DNA of 29,668 nt, from the IMG/VR virus record IMGVR_UViG_3300042465_002671, positions 1-29,668 of that record. One strand, written 5' to 3'. Each line of letters starts with the position of its first letter. Position 1 is the stretch's first letter. The position numbers and the translations under genes were made by a program. Of the stretch, positions 1-8,404 are shown one piece after another. The notes beneath the pieces are model-generated. The model was given only the letters and a program-made list of their open reading frames with translations. It ran no database searches and was not told where the DNA came from. Source of the DNA: a virus.

Positions 1-127
1 TACTTGATAGCGTTATGGGTTCTCTTATGGAGAACGAAAAGGTAGCCAATTTATTTACCAAAGCATTATCGGTCATAAGTGGAACTGCAAGTGCATTGGC
101 TGAAATATTAACACCAGCATTTGAGGC
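1..127. repeat. Terminal direct repeat, left copy
   Basis: Bases 1-127 are identical to 29542-29668. The two copies lie at the same place in one open reading frame, so they are the overlap of a circular or circularly permuted molecule rather than a biological terminal repeat. A length of exactly 127 equals a k-mer size often used by short-read assemblers. Confidence 0.95.
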
Positions 128-1649
128 AATAGGTAACGCAATATCCAATCCAAAGAAAGCATGGGATGATGTTGTAAAAGCATTTAAGGATGGTTCAGCA
201 TGGATAAAAGAGAATCTAATAGACCAAGTTCTTGATGGGTTTATAACTATTGTAAATGACCTATCAATCGGTGTACTAAATTTAAGAAAGAATTGGAATG
301 ATTTTACGGGAGATGCCGAGGAGTCAGCATCAATACAAGAAGAGATTAACGGGTTACTTGCAGAGAATATAGAGATTGCAAAGAAACAAGCAGAAAGGCA
401 AGAAGAGGTAGGGAAAGCAGTAGGAAAGGTTACAAAGTTTTTTAAGGATTCGGTTAGCACTATTGTAGAATCAATTAAGGCAAGTGTTGAAAATGCCGAT
501 GCCTTAAAATCAGCTACTAATAATATCATTGTTCAAACGGCAAAGATTAACGAAAAGATAAAAGCATTAACCGAAGAACAAGCCTTAAACGAAAGTATTG
601 CCAATAACGAAAGATTAAGTTTCCAAGCGAGGATTGATGCTATCACTAAAAATTTAGAACTTAAAAGACAAGAGATTGAGCAGCAGAAATTACTAATACA
701 AAACGAAATAAATCTCTTAGCCTTACAAAATCAAGGTAATAAACAAAGTGCTGAGAAAACTGCTCAGATAACTGCATTGGGTATTACCATGAAGGGTTTG
801 GATTCTACAATAAAAGAAACCGAAATTGCAGTATCGGATACAATAAGAGGAATTGAAGACCAAAGCAAAGATGGTTTAAAAGCCATTACTGATGCTACCA
901 CCGAAAGTAATAGGGCAATACTTGAGGCATCCGCCCAAACTGAAATACTCGAAAAGGATAAACTTAAAAGACAATTAGAAGCCATTGAGACATCAAGACT
1001 TGCCTATGCAACTGCAATAGATGAGCAGATGAGTAAGGAAGTAGAGGGGAGTGCAAAATATAACGAATTACTTGCTGAGAAAATTGCAAAGGATGGAGAA
1101 TTTACGGCAGCAAGAATAACTGGAGAGGCTGAGTATACCGCAGCATTAGCCGATTACGAAAAGGAACAAGCAGCGATTTCATTAGCAGCACTTCAAAATA
1201 AATCACAAGCGATTACAACTGCATTAACTGGAGCAAGTTCATTATTTAAAGAAGACTCTAAAATGAAGAGTGCCATTGCCATTGCTCAAGCTATAATGGA
1301 TACCTATGTAGGGGCAAATACTGCGTTGGCTGCATACCCACCACCTTTTAATTTTATTGCAATGGCTGGAGTAATTGCTACTGGAATTGCCAACGTAGTA
1401 AAGATTAAACAACAAGCAAGTAAATTGGCATCAGAGATTGGTGGGAGTCCGCCATCAGGAGGGAATATACCATCAGTTGGACCATCAATAAATATAGCCA
1501 AATCAAATGTTGATTCCAATACTCAACTCAATGCATCCATCAACGGGGATAAAATGAAACCAACAAAAGCCTATGTGGTATCAACTGAAGTTACAACGGG
1601 AACAAGCCTTGATAGGAAGATTTCACAAAGTGCAACAATAGGAAAATAA
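1..1649 (+). CDS. Tail tape measure protein, 3' part (continues from 29334 across the circular join)
   Basis: This segment encodes the last 548 residues of a 618-residue protein whose start is at 29334; the reading frame is continuous because bases 1-127 repeat 29542-29668. The protein is long, helical and rich in Ala, Glu, Lys and Gln, with a coiled-coil middle and a hydrophobic glycine-rich stretch near the C-terminus (around YPPPFNFIAMAG), followed by a Ser/Gly/Pro-rich tail. This is the usual build of a tape measure, which sets tail length and sits inside the tube. At about 0.15 nm per residue it predicts a tail of roughly 90 nm. It follows the tail-tip genes and a 52-residue ORF that overlaps its start. 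The first in-frame ATG after the break (15) is internal, not the real start. Confidence 0.8.
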   Translation, partial: LDSVMGSLMENEKVANLFTKALSVISGTASALAEILTPAFEAIGNAISNPKKAWDDVVKAFKDGSAWIKENLIDQVLDGFITIVNDLSIGVLNLRKNWNDFTGDAEESASIQEEINGLLAENIEIAKKQAERQEEVGKAVGKVTKFFKDSVSTIVESIKASVENADALKSATNNIIVQTAKINEKIKALTEEQALNESIANNERLSFQARIDAITKNLELKRQEIEQQKLLIQNEINLLALQNQGNKQSAEKTAQITALGITMKGLDSTIKETEIAVSDTIRGIEDQSKDGLKAITDATTESNRAILEASAQTEILEKDKLKRQLEAIETSRLAYATAIDEQMSKEVEGSAKYNELLAEKIAKDGEFTAARITGEAEYTAALADYEKEQAAISLAALQNKSQAITTALTGASSLFKEDSKMKSAIAIAQAIMDTYVGANTALAAYPPPFNFIAMAGVIATGIANVVKIKQQASKLASEIGGSPPSGGNIPSVGPSINIAKSNVDSNTQLNASINGDKMKPTKAYVVSTEVTTGTSLDRKISQSATIGK

Positions 1650-1663
1650 TAGTTATATTTAGT

Positions 1664-2047
1664 ATGAAGACATCATATCAAAAATTTATGGCATCCAGCA
1701 AAGTAGAATCTACTAAATATGAATTAGCTTTAGTTGATGAAGCCAAAAAGGGGATGGATATAGTACTTAAAGCATTTAATAACCCAATATGGAATCAATT
1801 AGAAAGATTACCAAGCAATGTTTCTGAAATTGTATCATCTGCAAGAAGTGTTTTATTGGAAGCATCAAAAGGACAAGCTATGGCAATTGAAAATGCTCGT
1901 AAAATTTCAGCAATGGCAAAAGAGTTAGGAATACCAAACCCGAAGGAAATTGATGCTATATTTAAAAATAATGACTACGATGTATTAGTAGAAGCATTTA
2001 ATAAAGATGTAGATAAGATTATTAATAACGCAAAAATAAATTCTTAA
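1664..2047 (+). CDS. Hypothetical helical protein between tape measure and protease
   Basis: 127 residues, not recognised. It is predicted to be mostly alpha-helical, with many Lys, Glu and Ala and no signal peptide or membrane segment. It lies 14 bases after the tape measure stop and 2 bases before the protease start, so it belongs to the structural block. The ATG is preceded by a GTTATATTTA box that is also seen, with variation, before 2666, 5043 and 23673. It could be a minor virion or assembly protein, but the sequence does not show which. Confidence 0.75.
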   Translation: MKTSYQKFMASSKVESTKYELALVDEAKKGMDIVLKAFNNPIWNQLERLPSNVSEIVSSARSVLLEASKGQAMAIENARKISAMAKELGIPNPKEIDAIFKNNDYDVLVEAFNKDVDKIINNAKINS

Positions 2048-2049
2048 CA

Positions 2050-2649
2050 ATGCGTATAGTTGAACTAATATTAGATGAAGAGCATATTGCTCATGGTATT
2101 GATGCCATCAGCATAGTTTCAGCACCAGCTATTGAGTCCAACTTTATAGCCTTAAAATCTCAGCAAGTCCAATTTGCTACCGTTGATGCCGATAAACAAA
2201 TTTTGATTGGTGCAGCCTTAATTCCTGACAAGCCTATTTATCGTAACCAAGATGGCGAGGAGTTCCATTGCTACTTTTCAAAAGCAACGGTTCGCAGAGC
2301 ATCAGAACTTTATTTGCAGAAGGGGAATCAACATAATGCCACCTTAGAACACCAAGTAAGTCTATCAGGAATATGCTTAATAGAGTCATGGATTAAGGAA
2401 GATATGGTGCATGATAAATCCGCCAAGTATGGCTTAAATGATGCCGTAGGAACTTGGATGGTATCAATGAAAGTTGATAATACCAAAGTTTGGGAGGAAT
2501 ACGTTAAGACTGGATTGGTAAAAGGATTCTCAATAGAAGGTTTCTTTGCAGACAATAGTCAAATCAAAGCAGAGAAGATTACACCTAACCAAGAACTTGA
2601 TGAATTGATAAAATCATTAGGTTACGAAAAATCTAACAAAGTAAATTAA
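2050..2649 (+). CDS. Prohead protease, XkdF-like (peptidase S78_2)
   Basis: 199 residues. This family cuts scaffold and capsid proteins during head maturation. The block from about residue 96 to 166 has the family pattern: NATLEH with candidate catalytic His101, then a strand ending in ES, KYGL, the GTWMVSMKV strand, and GFSIEG with candidate nucleophile Ser161. The short N-terminal part (residues 1-35, ending in SIVSAPAIE) is also typical. The next two genes are a scaffold-like protein and the major capsid protein, the expected order of a maturation module. Family assignment is firm; the exact catalytic residues are inferred by analogy. Confidence 0.85.
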   Translation: MRIVELILDEEHIAHGIDAISIVSAPAIESNFIALKSQQVQFATVDADKQILIGAALIPDKPIYRNQDGEEFHCYFSKATVRRASELYLQKGNQHNATLEHQVSLSGICLIESWIKEDMVHDKSAKYGLNDAVGTWMVSMKVDNTKVWEEYVKTGLVKGFSIEGFFADNSQIKAEKITPNQELDELIKSLGYEKSNKVN

Positions 2650-2665
2650 GTAGTTATTTTAGTAT

Positions 2666-3448
2666 ATGTCAACCGAGAAAAATACCTTAAATAGAGTAAT
2701 GGAGTTACTTGGCTATAAGAAGTCAGTAACTATCGAACTTGCTCAAAAGAAATCTCAGGATGGAGCAACCACATTTGATTCAGAATCATTTGCAGTTGGC
2801 GATGCCATTACAATAGTAACTGAAGATGGAAACATCGCAGTTCCTGAGGGAGAATACGCATTAGAAGATGGAACAATAGTATCAGTAGATGGAGGAGGAG
2901 TAATAGTTGAAGTTGCAACTGCTGGGGAAGAAACTGCTGAAGAGGAAGTTGTTGCATCTAATGTACCTGATGCTGCATCTCAAATACCTAAAACGGTAAT
3001 TGAAACAATGACTAAAGAAACACATTTTGCAGAGGAAATTGAGCCAGTTGCCGAAGTAACAACCGAAGAGCAAGGAGCATTGGTAGATAATTTAGCTGGA
3101 TTAATTGATTCAGTTACACCTGATTCAGTTACACCTGAAATAGCACAAGCAGTTGCTACCGCTATTGCAGATAAGATTGTAAGCATTACCGAAACTGAAG
3201 AAGGAATGGCTATGATAGCAGAATATAAATCTAAAGGTAAGACTAAGATGAGTTCTCAGACTAATATTAAATTAGCTGAATTGATGCGTGAAAATGCAGA
3301 ACTAAAAAATAAGCTACAAACTGAAGAAGGTAGCAGAACTAAATTCAGTCCTGAGAATAAAGCAGACAATAAACTATTGTTTAAATTATCTCCTCAAAGA
3401 ACTGAAACTATCCAAGACCGAGTTATGGCACAATTATTCAACAATTAA
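2666..3448 (+). CDS. Putative scaffold / capsid assembly protein
   Basis: 260 residues between the prohead protease and the major capsid protein, the position of a scaffold. The N-terminal part (about residues 30-80) is beta-rich with DG turns. The middle is strongly acidic and low in complexity, and the C-terminal 60 residues contain a short coiled coil (LAELMRENAELKNKL) and a basic end that could contact the capsid. A perfect 15-bp tandem duplication at 3107-3136 encodes DSVTP twice. The start codon follows a GTTATTTTA box. The function rests on position and composition. Confidence 0.6.
   Translation: MSTEKNTLNRVMELLGYKKSVTIELAQKKSQDGATTFDSESFAVGDAITIVTEDGNIAVPEGEYALEDGTIVSVDGGGVIVEVATAGEETAEEEVVASNVPDAASQIPKTVIETMTKETHFAEEIEPVAEVTTEEQGALVDNLAGLIDSVTPDSVTPEIAQAVATAIADKIVSITETEEGMAMIAEYKSKGKTKMSSQTNIKLAELMRENAELKNKLQTEEGSRTKFSPENKADNKLLFKLSPQRTETIQDRVMAQLFNN
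3107..3136 (+). repeat. 15-bp perfect tandem duplication inside the scaffold-like gene
   Basis: GATTCAGTTACACCT occurs twice in a row (3107-3121 and 3122-3136) and duplicates DSVTP in frame. It is probably a recent slippage event in a linker that tolerates length change. Confidence 0.9.
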
Positions 3449-3453
3449 AAAAC

Positions 3454-4383
3454 ATGAAAAATAGAAACATCCAATTGTCTGGTCCTACATTAAGTACCAA
3501 CACCTATGCTGGAGAGTTCGCAAATAAATACATCGCTGCTGCGTTGTTGAGTGGCGATACTCTTGCTAAAGGTCTTATTACCTTGCATCCAAATGTGGCT
3601 TACAAGGAAGTTATCCGTAACTATGCTACAAGCGTTGTTATTGCAGATTCTACTTGTGATTACACCGATGGTTCATCAGTAACACTTAGCGAGTATGTAT
3701 TGACATTAGCTGAAAAGCAAGTTAACCTTACACTTTGCAAGAAGAGTTTACAACAAACTTGGGAATCTATGCAAATGGGTTTCTCAGCCTTTGATTCATT
3801 GCCACCAACATTTGAAGATTTTGTTTTAGCCCAAACTGCTGCACAGGTTGCCCAGCAAGTTGAACTTGGAATATGGACATCTACATTATGGTATAACGGT
3901 ACATTAGCTGAAGGAATGATTGGCTATTTACTTGATAATACTTGTATCGCAGTAAATGCATCAGGTATCTCAACTGGTTCAAACATTGCTGCTCGTTTGC
4001 AGAGTATGTTAGATGCATCTCCAGCTGCATTATACGGTAAAGAAGGATACCAATTCTATGTTGGTCCATCTACAATGAAAGCATACCAAGCAGCACTTTC
4101 TATTGGTAACTATAATTTCCAATTTTATGTTGGAGAGAAGCCAATGAACTTCCAAGGTATTCCTGTAACATTATGCCCAGGTCTTAACGATTACGATTGT
4201 GTATTAGGTTTGAAATCTGATTTACACTTTGGAACGGGTTTATTGGATAACTATAACGAAGTTAAAATGTTAGACATGGCTGATATAGATGGTTCACAAA
4301 ATGTAAGAATCATCATGAGATTTACGGGTGGCATCATTGCTACTAATGTTGGACAACAAGTAGTTCTAAACGTAACGGTATAA
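3454..4383 (+). CDS. Major capsid protein
   Basis: 309 residues. It forms the icosahedral shell. It lies just after the protease and scaffold-like genes, has a typical coat protein size, and shows mixed alpha/beta composition with no membrane segment. The long helix region (residues about 85-150, including LPPTFEDFVLAQTAAQVAQQVELGI) resembles the spine helix of HK97-fold coats. An acidic-loop region and a glycine-rich C-terminal strand set (RIIMRFTGG) follow. Bases 3540-4380 show a more codon-biased composition (GCT, GGT, AAC) than neighbours, as expected for a highly expressed gene. Confidence 0.75.
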   Translation: MKNRNIQLSGPTLSTNTYAGEFANKYIAAALLSGDTLAKGLITLHPNVAYKEVIRNYATSVVIADSTCDYTDGSSVTLSEYVLTLAEKQVNLTLCKKSLQQTWESMQMGFSAFDSLPPTFEDFVLAQTAAQVAQQVELGIWTSTLWYNGTLAEGMIGYLLDNTCIAVNASGISTGSNIAARLQSMLDASPAALYGKEGYQFYVGPSTMKAYQAALSIGNYNFQFYVGEKPMNFQGIPVTLCPGLNDYDCVLGLKSDLHFGTGLLDNYNEVKMLDMADIDGSQNVRIIMRFTGGIIATNVGQQVVLNVTV

Positions 4384-4385
4384 TT

Positions 4386-4955
4386 ATGGCTTGTAATACT
4401 ATTGATGCTCGTTTAGAGCCTTGCAAAGAATACATCGGTGGTATACAAGGGATATTCCTTATACCATTCGTATGGAGTGACGTTATTACATACGCAACTA
4501 CGGGTTCAAATATTGGTTCAGTTTTAACAATAAAAGATTCTGCTGCCGTATTAAAGACTGGATATTTTTGGGAATTGAAAGGTGCAAGTTCGTTTGAATT
4601 TGCTCCAACATCAGATAGAAATGGAGGTACAACAATGTTTACTACCACTCTAAATGTAAATTTCAAACCATCATCAGTTGCTACTGCAATGAAAGATTTT
4701 ACCGATATGATGACCTTAACACAAGGTAGATTCAGAATTGTAGTTTGGGATAGAAATGATAACTTTTGGTTAATGGGAGAGCAGTTTGGAGCAGATGCTA
4801 CAACGGGAGCTGGTTCATGGGGAACTGCATTAGGAGACCCAAGGACTTATTCAGTAACTTTTATTGGAGAAGAATCAGAGCCACCTAAACCATTGAATAC
4901 TACAACATATGCTGGATTGAGTACAATATTTACTCCTGATAGTACACCATCATAA
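4386..4955 (+). CDS. Putative major tail (tube) protein
   Basis: 189 residues, beta-rich, starting 2 bases after the capsid stop. The opening MACNTIDARLEPCKEYIGGIQ and the later RNGGTTMFTTTLNV, FRIVVWDRNDNFWLMGEQFG and YSVTFIGEE strands fit a family found as abundant small virion proteins in Bacteroidetes phages and usually annotated as tail tube. A single beta-sandwich domain of this size that polymerises around the tape measure is the simplest reading. A head decoration protein is the main alternative. It is the last gene before a strong terminator. Confidence 0.5.
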   Translation: MACNTIDARLEPCKEYIGGIQGIFLIPFVWSDVITYATTGSNIGSVLTIKDSAAVLKTGYFWELKGASSFEFAPTSDRNGGTTMFTTTLNVNFKPSSVATAMKDFTDMMTLTQGRFRIVVWDRNDNFWLMGEQFGADATTGAGSWGTALGDPRTYSVTFIGEESEPPKPLNTTTYAGLSTIFTPDSTPS

Positions 4956-4980
4956 ACTTTTTCCATATTTATTGTACAAG

Positions 4981-5012
4981 TAGCCTTGCAGAGATGTAAG
5001 GCTATTTTTTTT
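4981..5012 (+). terminator. Rho-independent terminator T1
   Basis: TAGCCTTGCA (4981-4990), loop GAGA, TGTAAGGCTA (4995-5004): a 10-bp stem with one G-U pair closed by a GNRA-type tetraloop, followed by eight T (5005-5012). It ends the block that contains protease, capsid and the tail tube candidate. Confidence 0.9.
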
Positions 5013-5030
5013 AACAAAAATTAAGTTTAT

Positions 5031-5042
5031 GGTTATATTAAT
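5031..5042 (+). promoter_or_regulatory. Candidate late promoter box before the portal block
   Basis: GGTTATATTAAT lies directly before the ATG at 5043 and about 20 bases after terminator T1, where a new transcription start is needed. No TAnnTTTG element is present here. Similar boxes precede 1664, 2666 and 23673. Function is inferred. Confidence 0.3.
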
Positions 5043-5390
5043 ATGTACCTTGTACCAAATCAGATATCGTTGAGCATATATCCTTATGTTGTATTCCCAG
5101 CGACTCAAGTTAATATTGACATCATTCATAAGCAGACCAAGACAACCGTTACCGCATTGGTTAGCTATACAAGCACCAATTCACAAATAACGATTACATT
5201 GCCATCTTTGACACCTATAAGTAATGTAGCTAATAATTTAGATGAGTGCATCATCAGGATATATGGAACAACGGGTATTATGTTATATGAATATATGTAT
5301 CTTTGGTTAATTGATTCTGCAAACATATTGCTACATAGAAAAACTTGGACAACAACTGCTAATAACGATAATTCATGGATAACACTATAA
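5043..5390 (+). CDS. Hypothetical beta-rich structural protein
   Basis: 115 residues, not recognised by name. It is rich in Thr, Ser, Ile and Val with alternating strands, few charged residues, and no signal peptide. It is the first gene after terminator T1 and overlaps the portal gene by 16 bases, so it is probably co-translated with it. A small virion protein (head stabiliser or tail completion) would fit the context but nothing in the sequence proves it. Confidence 0.7.
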   Translation: MYLVPNQISLSIYPYVVFPATQVNIDIIHKQTKTTVTALVSYTSTNSQITITLPSLTPISNVANNLDECIIRIYGTTGIMLYEYMYLWLIDSANILLHRKTWTTTANNDNSWITL

Positions 5391-7153
5391 AAGATGGAGT
5401 AAGGATAGTTTCGCTATCTACCTATACAAGCCCAGCTATCATTGAGAAAAACAACAAAGATTGGATTGAGTATGGAGTAGACAATAATTACTACGGTCAT
5501 CTTATAGATATGTATCATGGCAGCCCGACCAATAATAGATGCATCAAAGGAATTGCAGACTTAATATATGGTAAGGGATTGGATGCCAAGCGGTCAAGCA
5601 AAAACTTAGCTGGGTATATTGAACTTAAAAAATTAATAAGCGATGACTGCATGAGAAATGTAGCCATGGACTTAAAGTTATTAGGACAATGTGCATTTCA
5701 GATTGTGAAATCAAAAGATAAGAGTAGAATAGCGAAAGTCTACCATTTCCCGATGCAAACCATCAGACCTGAGAAGTGCAATGAGGATGGAGATATTGAG
5801 GCATACTATTATTTTTATGATTGGACTAAATTAAAAAGAACATCGACTCCAAAAAGGATTGTAAACTTTGAATTAAATCCTGAGGCAGCAGAAAGTATAT
5901 TGGTAGTTAAACCATATTCAACGGGTTCATTTTATTTTTCTCCCGTAGACTATCAAGGAGGAGTTCAATATGCAGAACTTGAAACTGAAATTGCCAATTA
6001 TCACATCAATAACATCATGAATGGTCTTGCACCATCAATGCTTATTAACTTTAATAATGGAGAGCCACCTGAGGAAACCAAATCATTGATTGAGGCAAGT
6101 ATATTGAGCAAATGGAGTGGCAGCAGTAATTCAGGTAAAGCAATAATAAGTTGGAATGATGGAGCAGATAACAAAGCCGACATAACACCAGTTCCATTGA
6201 GTGATGCCCATAACCAATATCAGTTCCTATCAACTGAATCTCAAGATAAGGTTTTGGTTAGCCATGGAATTACAAGTCCATTAATTTTTGGTATTAAGAA
6301 TGCTGGAAATGGATTCTCAAGTAATAGCGAAGAATTAAATACATCGATGGTTCTTTTTATGAATATGGTAGTAAAGCCATTTCAAGAAATACTATGTGCA
6401 GCAGTTGACAAGATACTTATATATCAAGGAGTTTCTTTGGAACTTTATTTCAAATCTTTGAATCCATTAGTTAATGAAGATGCACCTATCAGCCAAACGA
6501 TGAGTACTTCATTTCAGCGTTTCTCAGCCGACTTTTGTGAGCATGATGAGAATGCATGGCTATCCCACTTAGAAACCAAAGGAGAGAAGATAGATGAGGA
6601 AGAATGGGAACTTATAAGTGTAATGGCGGTTGAAGATGCCGAGGAGGAACTTAACCTTAATGAACACAAGTTTTTCAAACGATTTGCAGAGCCTGATGCC
6701 AAGAGTGGAGATGATACGGGTATATACAAAATAAGATACCGATATGCACCTGATAGTGCCAAATCCAATAGCAGAGTATTTTGTAAGAATATGGTAACCA
6801 ATAGGACACAAGGAGTAATATACCGCAGAGAGGATATAGTTCAAATGGGAGATGCTGGAATAAATAAGCAATTTGCACCAAGTGGAGAAAGTGCCTACTC
6901 AATATGGAAATTCAAAGGTGGGGTTAATTGCCATCATTATTGGGAAAGATTAACCTTTAAACGAAAGCAAGTAAAAGGAGCATTTTTACCTTTGCAGCCA
7001 AATGAGATTGGAACAACTGATAGAGACTTAGAAAACTATAAGGAAGTGCCAAATGCTACTGCTAATATCTCAGGAGTTCCTTTTTCGCCACCAAGCTGGA
7101 ATAAGGCTAAAACCAAACCTATTGATATGCCAAATAAAGGAGGACTAAAATAA
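5375..7153 (+). CDS. Portal protein with extra C-terminal Cys/His domain
   Basis: 592 residues. Residues about 1-375 look like a phage portal: the N-terminal region (IEYGVDNNYYGHLIDMYHGSP, NRCIKGIADLIYGKGL), a central helix-rich wing, and the ITSPLIFGIKNAGNGFSSNSEEL clip-like region. Portals form the dodecameric DNA entry ring at one capsid vertex. Residues about 440-560 form an additional domain with C470 (RVFCKNM), YRREDI and NCHHYWER (C519, H520, H521), resembling domains attached to minor head proteins. Portals of similar phages are usually 430-520 residues, so this is a probable fusion. It overlaps the previous gene by 16 bases and the next by one. Confidence 0.8.
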   Translation: MDNTIKDGVRIVSLSTYTSPAIIEKNNKDWIEYGVDNNYYGHLIDMYHGSPTNNRCIKGIADLIYGKGLDAKRSSKNLAGYIELKKLISDDCMRNVAMDLKLLGQCAFQIVKSKDKSRIAKVYHFPMQTIRPEKCNEDGDIEAYYYFYDWTKLKRTSTPKRIVNFELNPEAAESILVVKPYSTGSFYFSPVDYQGGVQYAELETEIANYHINNIMNGLAPSMLINFNNGEPPEETKSLIEASILSKWSGSSNSGKAIISWNDGADNKADITPVPLSDAHNQYQFLSTESQDKVLVSHGITSPLIFGIKNAGNGFSSNSEELNTSMVLFMNMVVKPFQEILCAAVDKILIYQGVSLELYFKSLNPLVNEDAPISQTMSTSFQRFSADFCEHDENAWLSHLETKGEKIDEEEWELISVMAVEDAEEELNLNEHKFFKRFAEPDAKSGDDTGIYKIRYRYAPDSAKSNSRVFCKNMVTNRTQGVIYRREDIVQMGDAGINKQFAPSGESAYSIWKFKGGVNCHHYWERLTFKRKQVKGAFLPLQPNEIGTTDRDLENYKEVPNATANISGVPFSPPSWNKAKTKPIDMPNKGGLK

Positions 7154-7665
7154 TGACCGTAAACGATATTGTATTACTCGTAACCAAGGATGATATCTAC
7201 AAGTATACCCAGCTAAATGGGAATGTAGACGTAGACAAGATTACTCCATTTATAAAAGTTGCTCAAGATATTGAAGTGCAAGAATTACTTGGAACTAATT
7301 TGTATCAGAAAATCTTAACGGATGTCCGATTAAATACTTTAACGGGCAACTATCAAATATTGTTGAGTCAATATGTGCAGCCAATGCTTATACATTATTC
7401 AATGGCAGACTTTCTTCAGTTCCATGGGTATGATATATCCAATGCTGGTATTGTAAGAAATAGTCCTGAGAATACTCAATTGCCTGACAAGAGTGAAATT
7501 GATACTATTGTAAACCGACAAAGGAAAATTGCGGAGACTTATCGTCATCGATTGATTTCATATTTGACGTATTATCCGCAGTATTTTCCTGAGTATACAT
7601 CAAATCAAGCATCAGGAGAATATCCAAGTACTAACCCAAATAATTATTGTGGATGGAACATTTAA
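7153..7665 (+). CDS. Head-tail connector / adaptor protein (DUF6712-like)
   Basis: 170 residues, mostly helical. It starts at TAATG on the portal stop. The pattern of an N-terminal strand, ITPFIKVAQDIEVQELLGTNLYQKI and later helices ending in a Tyr-rich tail matches a family found just after portal or capsid in Bacteroidetes phages and thought to be an adaptor that docks under the portal (gp6/gp15 role). The assignment depends on this resemblance and the position. Confidence 0.6.
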   Translation: MTVNDIVLLVTKDDIYKYTQLNGNVDVDKITPFIKVAQDIEVQELLGTNLYQKILTDVRLNTLTGNYQILLSQYVQPMLIHYSMADFLQFHGYDISNAGIVRNSPENTQLPDKSEIDTIVNRQRKIAETYRHRLISYLTYYPQYFPEYTSNQASGEYPSTNPNNYCGWNI

Positions 7666-7793
7666 AGAAAACCTATAAACCAAAGGCAGACAAATTAATT
7701 AAATTGCAAACTTTTTATACATTATTGAAAAATGAAAAACCGAGAAATAACGAAAATCATTGTCCATTATTCCGACAAGCAGCCAATAAGTAA
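7653..7793 (+). CDS. Possible small basic protein, 46 residues
   Basis: An ATG inside the end of the connector gene opens a 46-codon frame that fills the 66-base gap before 7732 and overlaps the next gene by 62 bases. The product is basic (opening MEHLKKTYKPKADKLIKL). It explains an otherwise empty stretch in a very compact genome, but the long overlap and lack of any recognised family keep confidence low. Confidence 0.3.
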   Translation: MEHLKKTYKPKADKLIKLQTFYTLLKNEKPRNNENHCPLFRQAANK

Positions 7794-8016
7794 ATACCAT
7801 TACCTAATCGATTCCGATGGCTTAATTGAGAATGTAACTATGGTAGTAACACCAACGGGAGAATTTGATGCAGTTTATGTTTGCATTCCACAAGAAACAC
7901 CAAAAGCACATAAAAGCCTTAAAGACATTTTAAAGCGATTTGATGGCATTGAAGTTATATTACCAATTAAGACTATCAAAAAACAAAAAGAATCTAAGGC
8001 AAGTGATGAGGATTAG
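7732..8016 (+). CDS. Small protein resembling a reduced amidase fold
   Basis: 94 residues. Residues 6-38 (ITKIIVHYSD, then YHYLIDSDGLIENV) read like the start of amidase_2 (N-acetylmuramoyl-L-alanine amidase) domains, where the first His is a zinc ligand and YHYxIDxDG forms the next strands. The later AVYVCIP followed by a helix with KSLKDIL echoes the following core. The usual HTxGxN segment and the C-terminal zinc ligands are missing and the protein is half the normal length. It may be a non-catalytic relic or a cell-wall binding module. It precedes the spanin, with an 11-base overlap. Confidence 0.6.
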   Translation: MKNREITKIIVHYSDKQPISKYHYLIDSDGLIENVTMVVTPTGEFDAVYVCIPQETPKAHKSLKDILKRFDGIEVILPIKTIKKQKESKASDED

Positions 8017-8404
8017 TTTTATAGCCATATTAATACTATTAACGGGATGCTCTGCAAATTGGCACATGAAAAGAGCCATTGCTAAAAATCCATCCATCGT
8101 AGATAGTTCATTGGTTGTAAAATTTGACACTACTATTATTACTGAATCGGTTGAATATCGGGATACATTTGTTACCAAGTCTATTGATACAATTGTCATC
8201 ACTAATGGCAAATCAACCACTAAAATTATAAGGCATCATGATACAATAAGAGTTGACCAAATAATAAGAGGAGATACGATAGTCATCAATAAGGAAATAA
8301 GAGTGCCACAAGTAATTTATACCGAGGCTAAAAAACCTAACTATCTCTTATATTTGGTTATATTATTAATAGGACTATTTGGAGTTTATCGACTTATTAA
8401 ATGA
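8006..8404 (+). CDS. Putative unimolecular spanin (lipoprotein with C-terminal membrane anchor)
   Basis: 132 residues from the ATG at 8006; an upstream in-frame ATG (7940) would bury the signal peptide. Residues 1-15 are a lipoprotein signal with lipobox LTGC, so C15 is the likely acylated residue. Residues about 25-105 are periplasmic with alternating strands and Asp/Thr repeats. Residues 113-130 form a hydrophobic helix followed by a basic end. A protein tied to the outer membrane by lipid and to the inner membrane by a C-terminal helix is the architecture of u-spanins such as T1 gp11, which fuse the two membranes in the last step of lysis. It is joined to the next gene by ATGA. Confidence 0.65.
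   Translation: MRISFIAILILLTGCSANWHMKRAIAKNPSIVDSSLVVKFDTTIITESVEYRDTFVTKSIDTIVITNGKSTTKIIRHHDTIRVDQIIRGDTIVINKEIRVPQVIYTEAKKPNYLLYLVILLIGLFGVYRLIK

Noticed and set aside
6514-6902. Overlapping minus-strand open frames of up to 100 codons
   Set aside because: They lie opposite the portal gene, have no promoter or start context, and carry low-complexity Leu/Ile/Ser sequence of an antisense shadow.
7704-7731. TTGCAAA element before 7732 as a fifth early promoter
   Set aside because: No TAnnTTTG lies at 19-21 bases; the place is TTGAAAAA.
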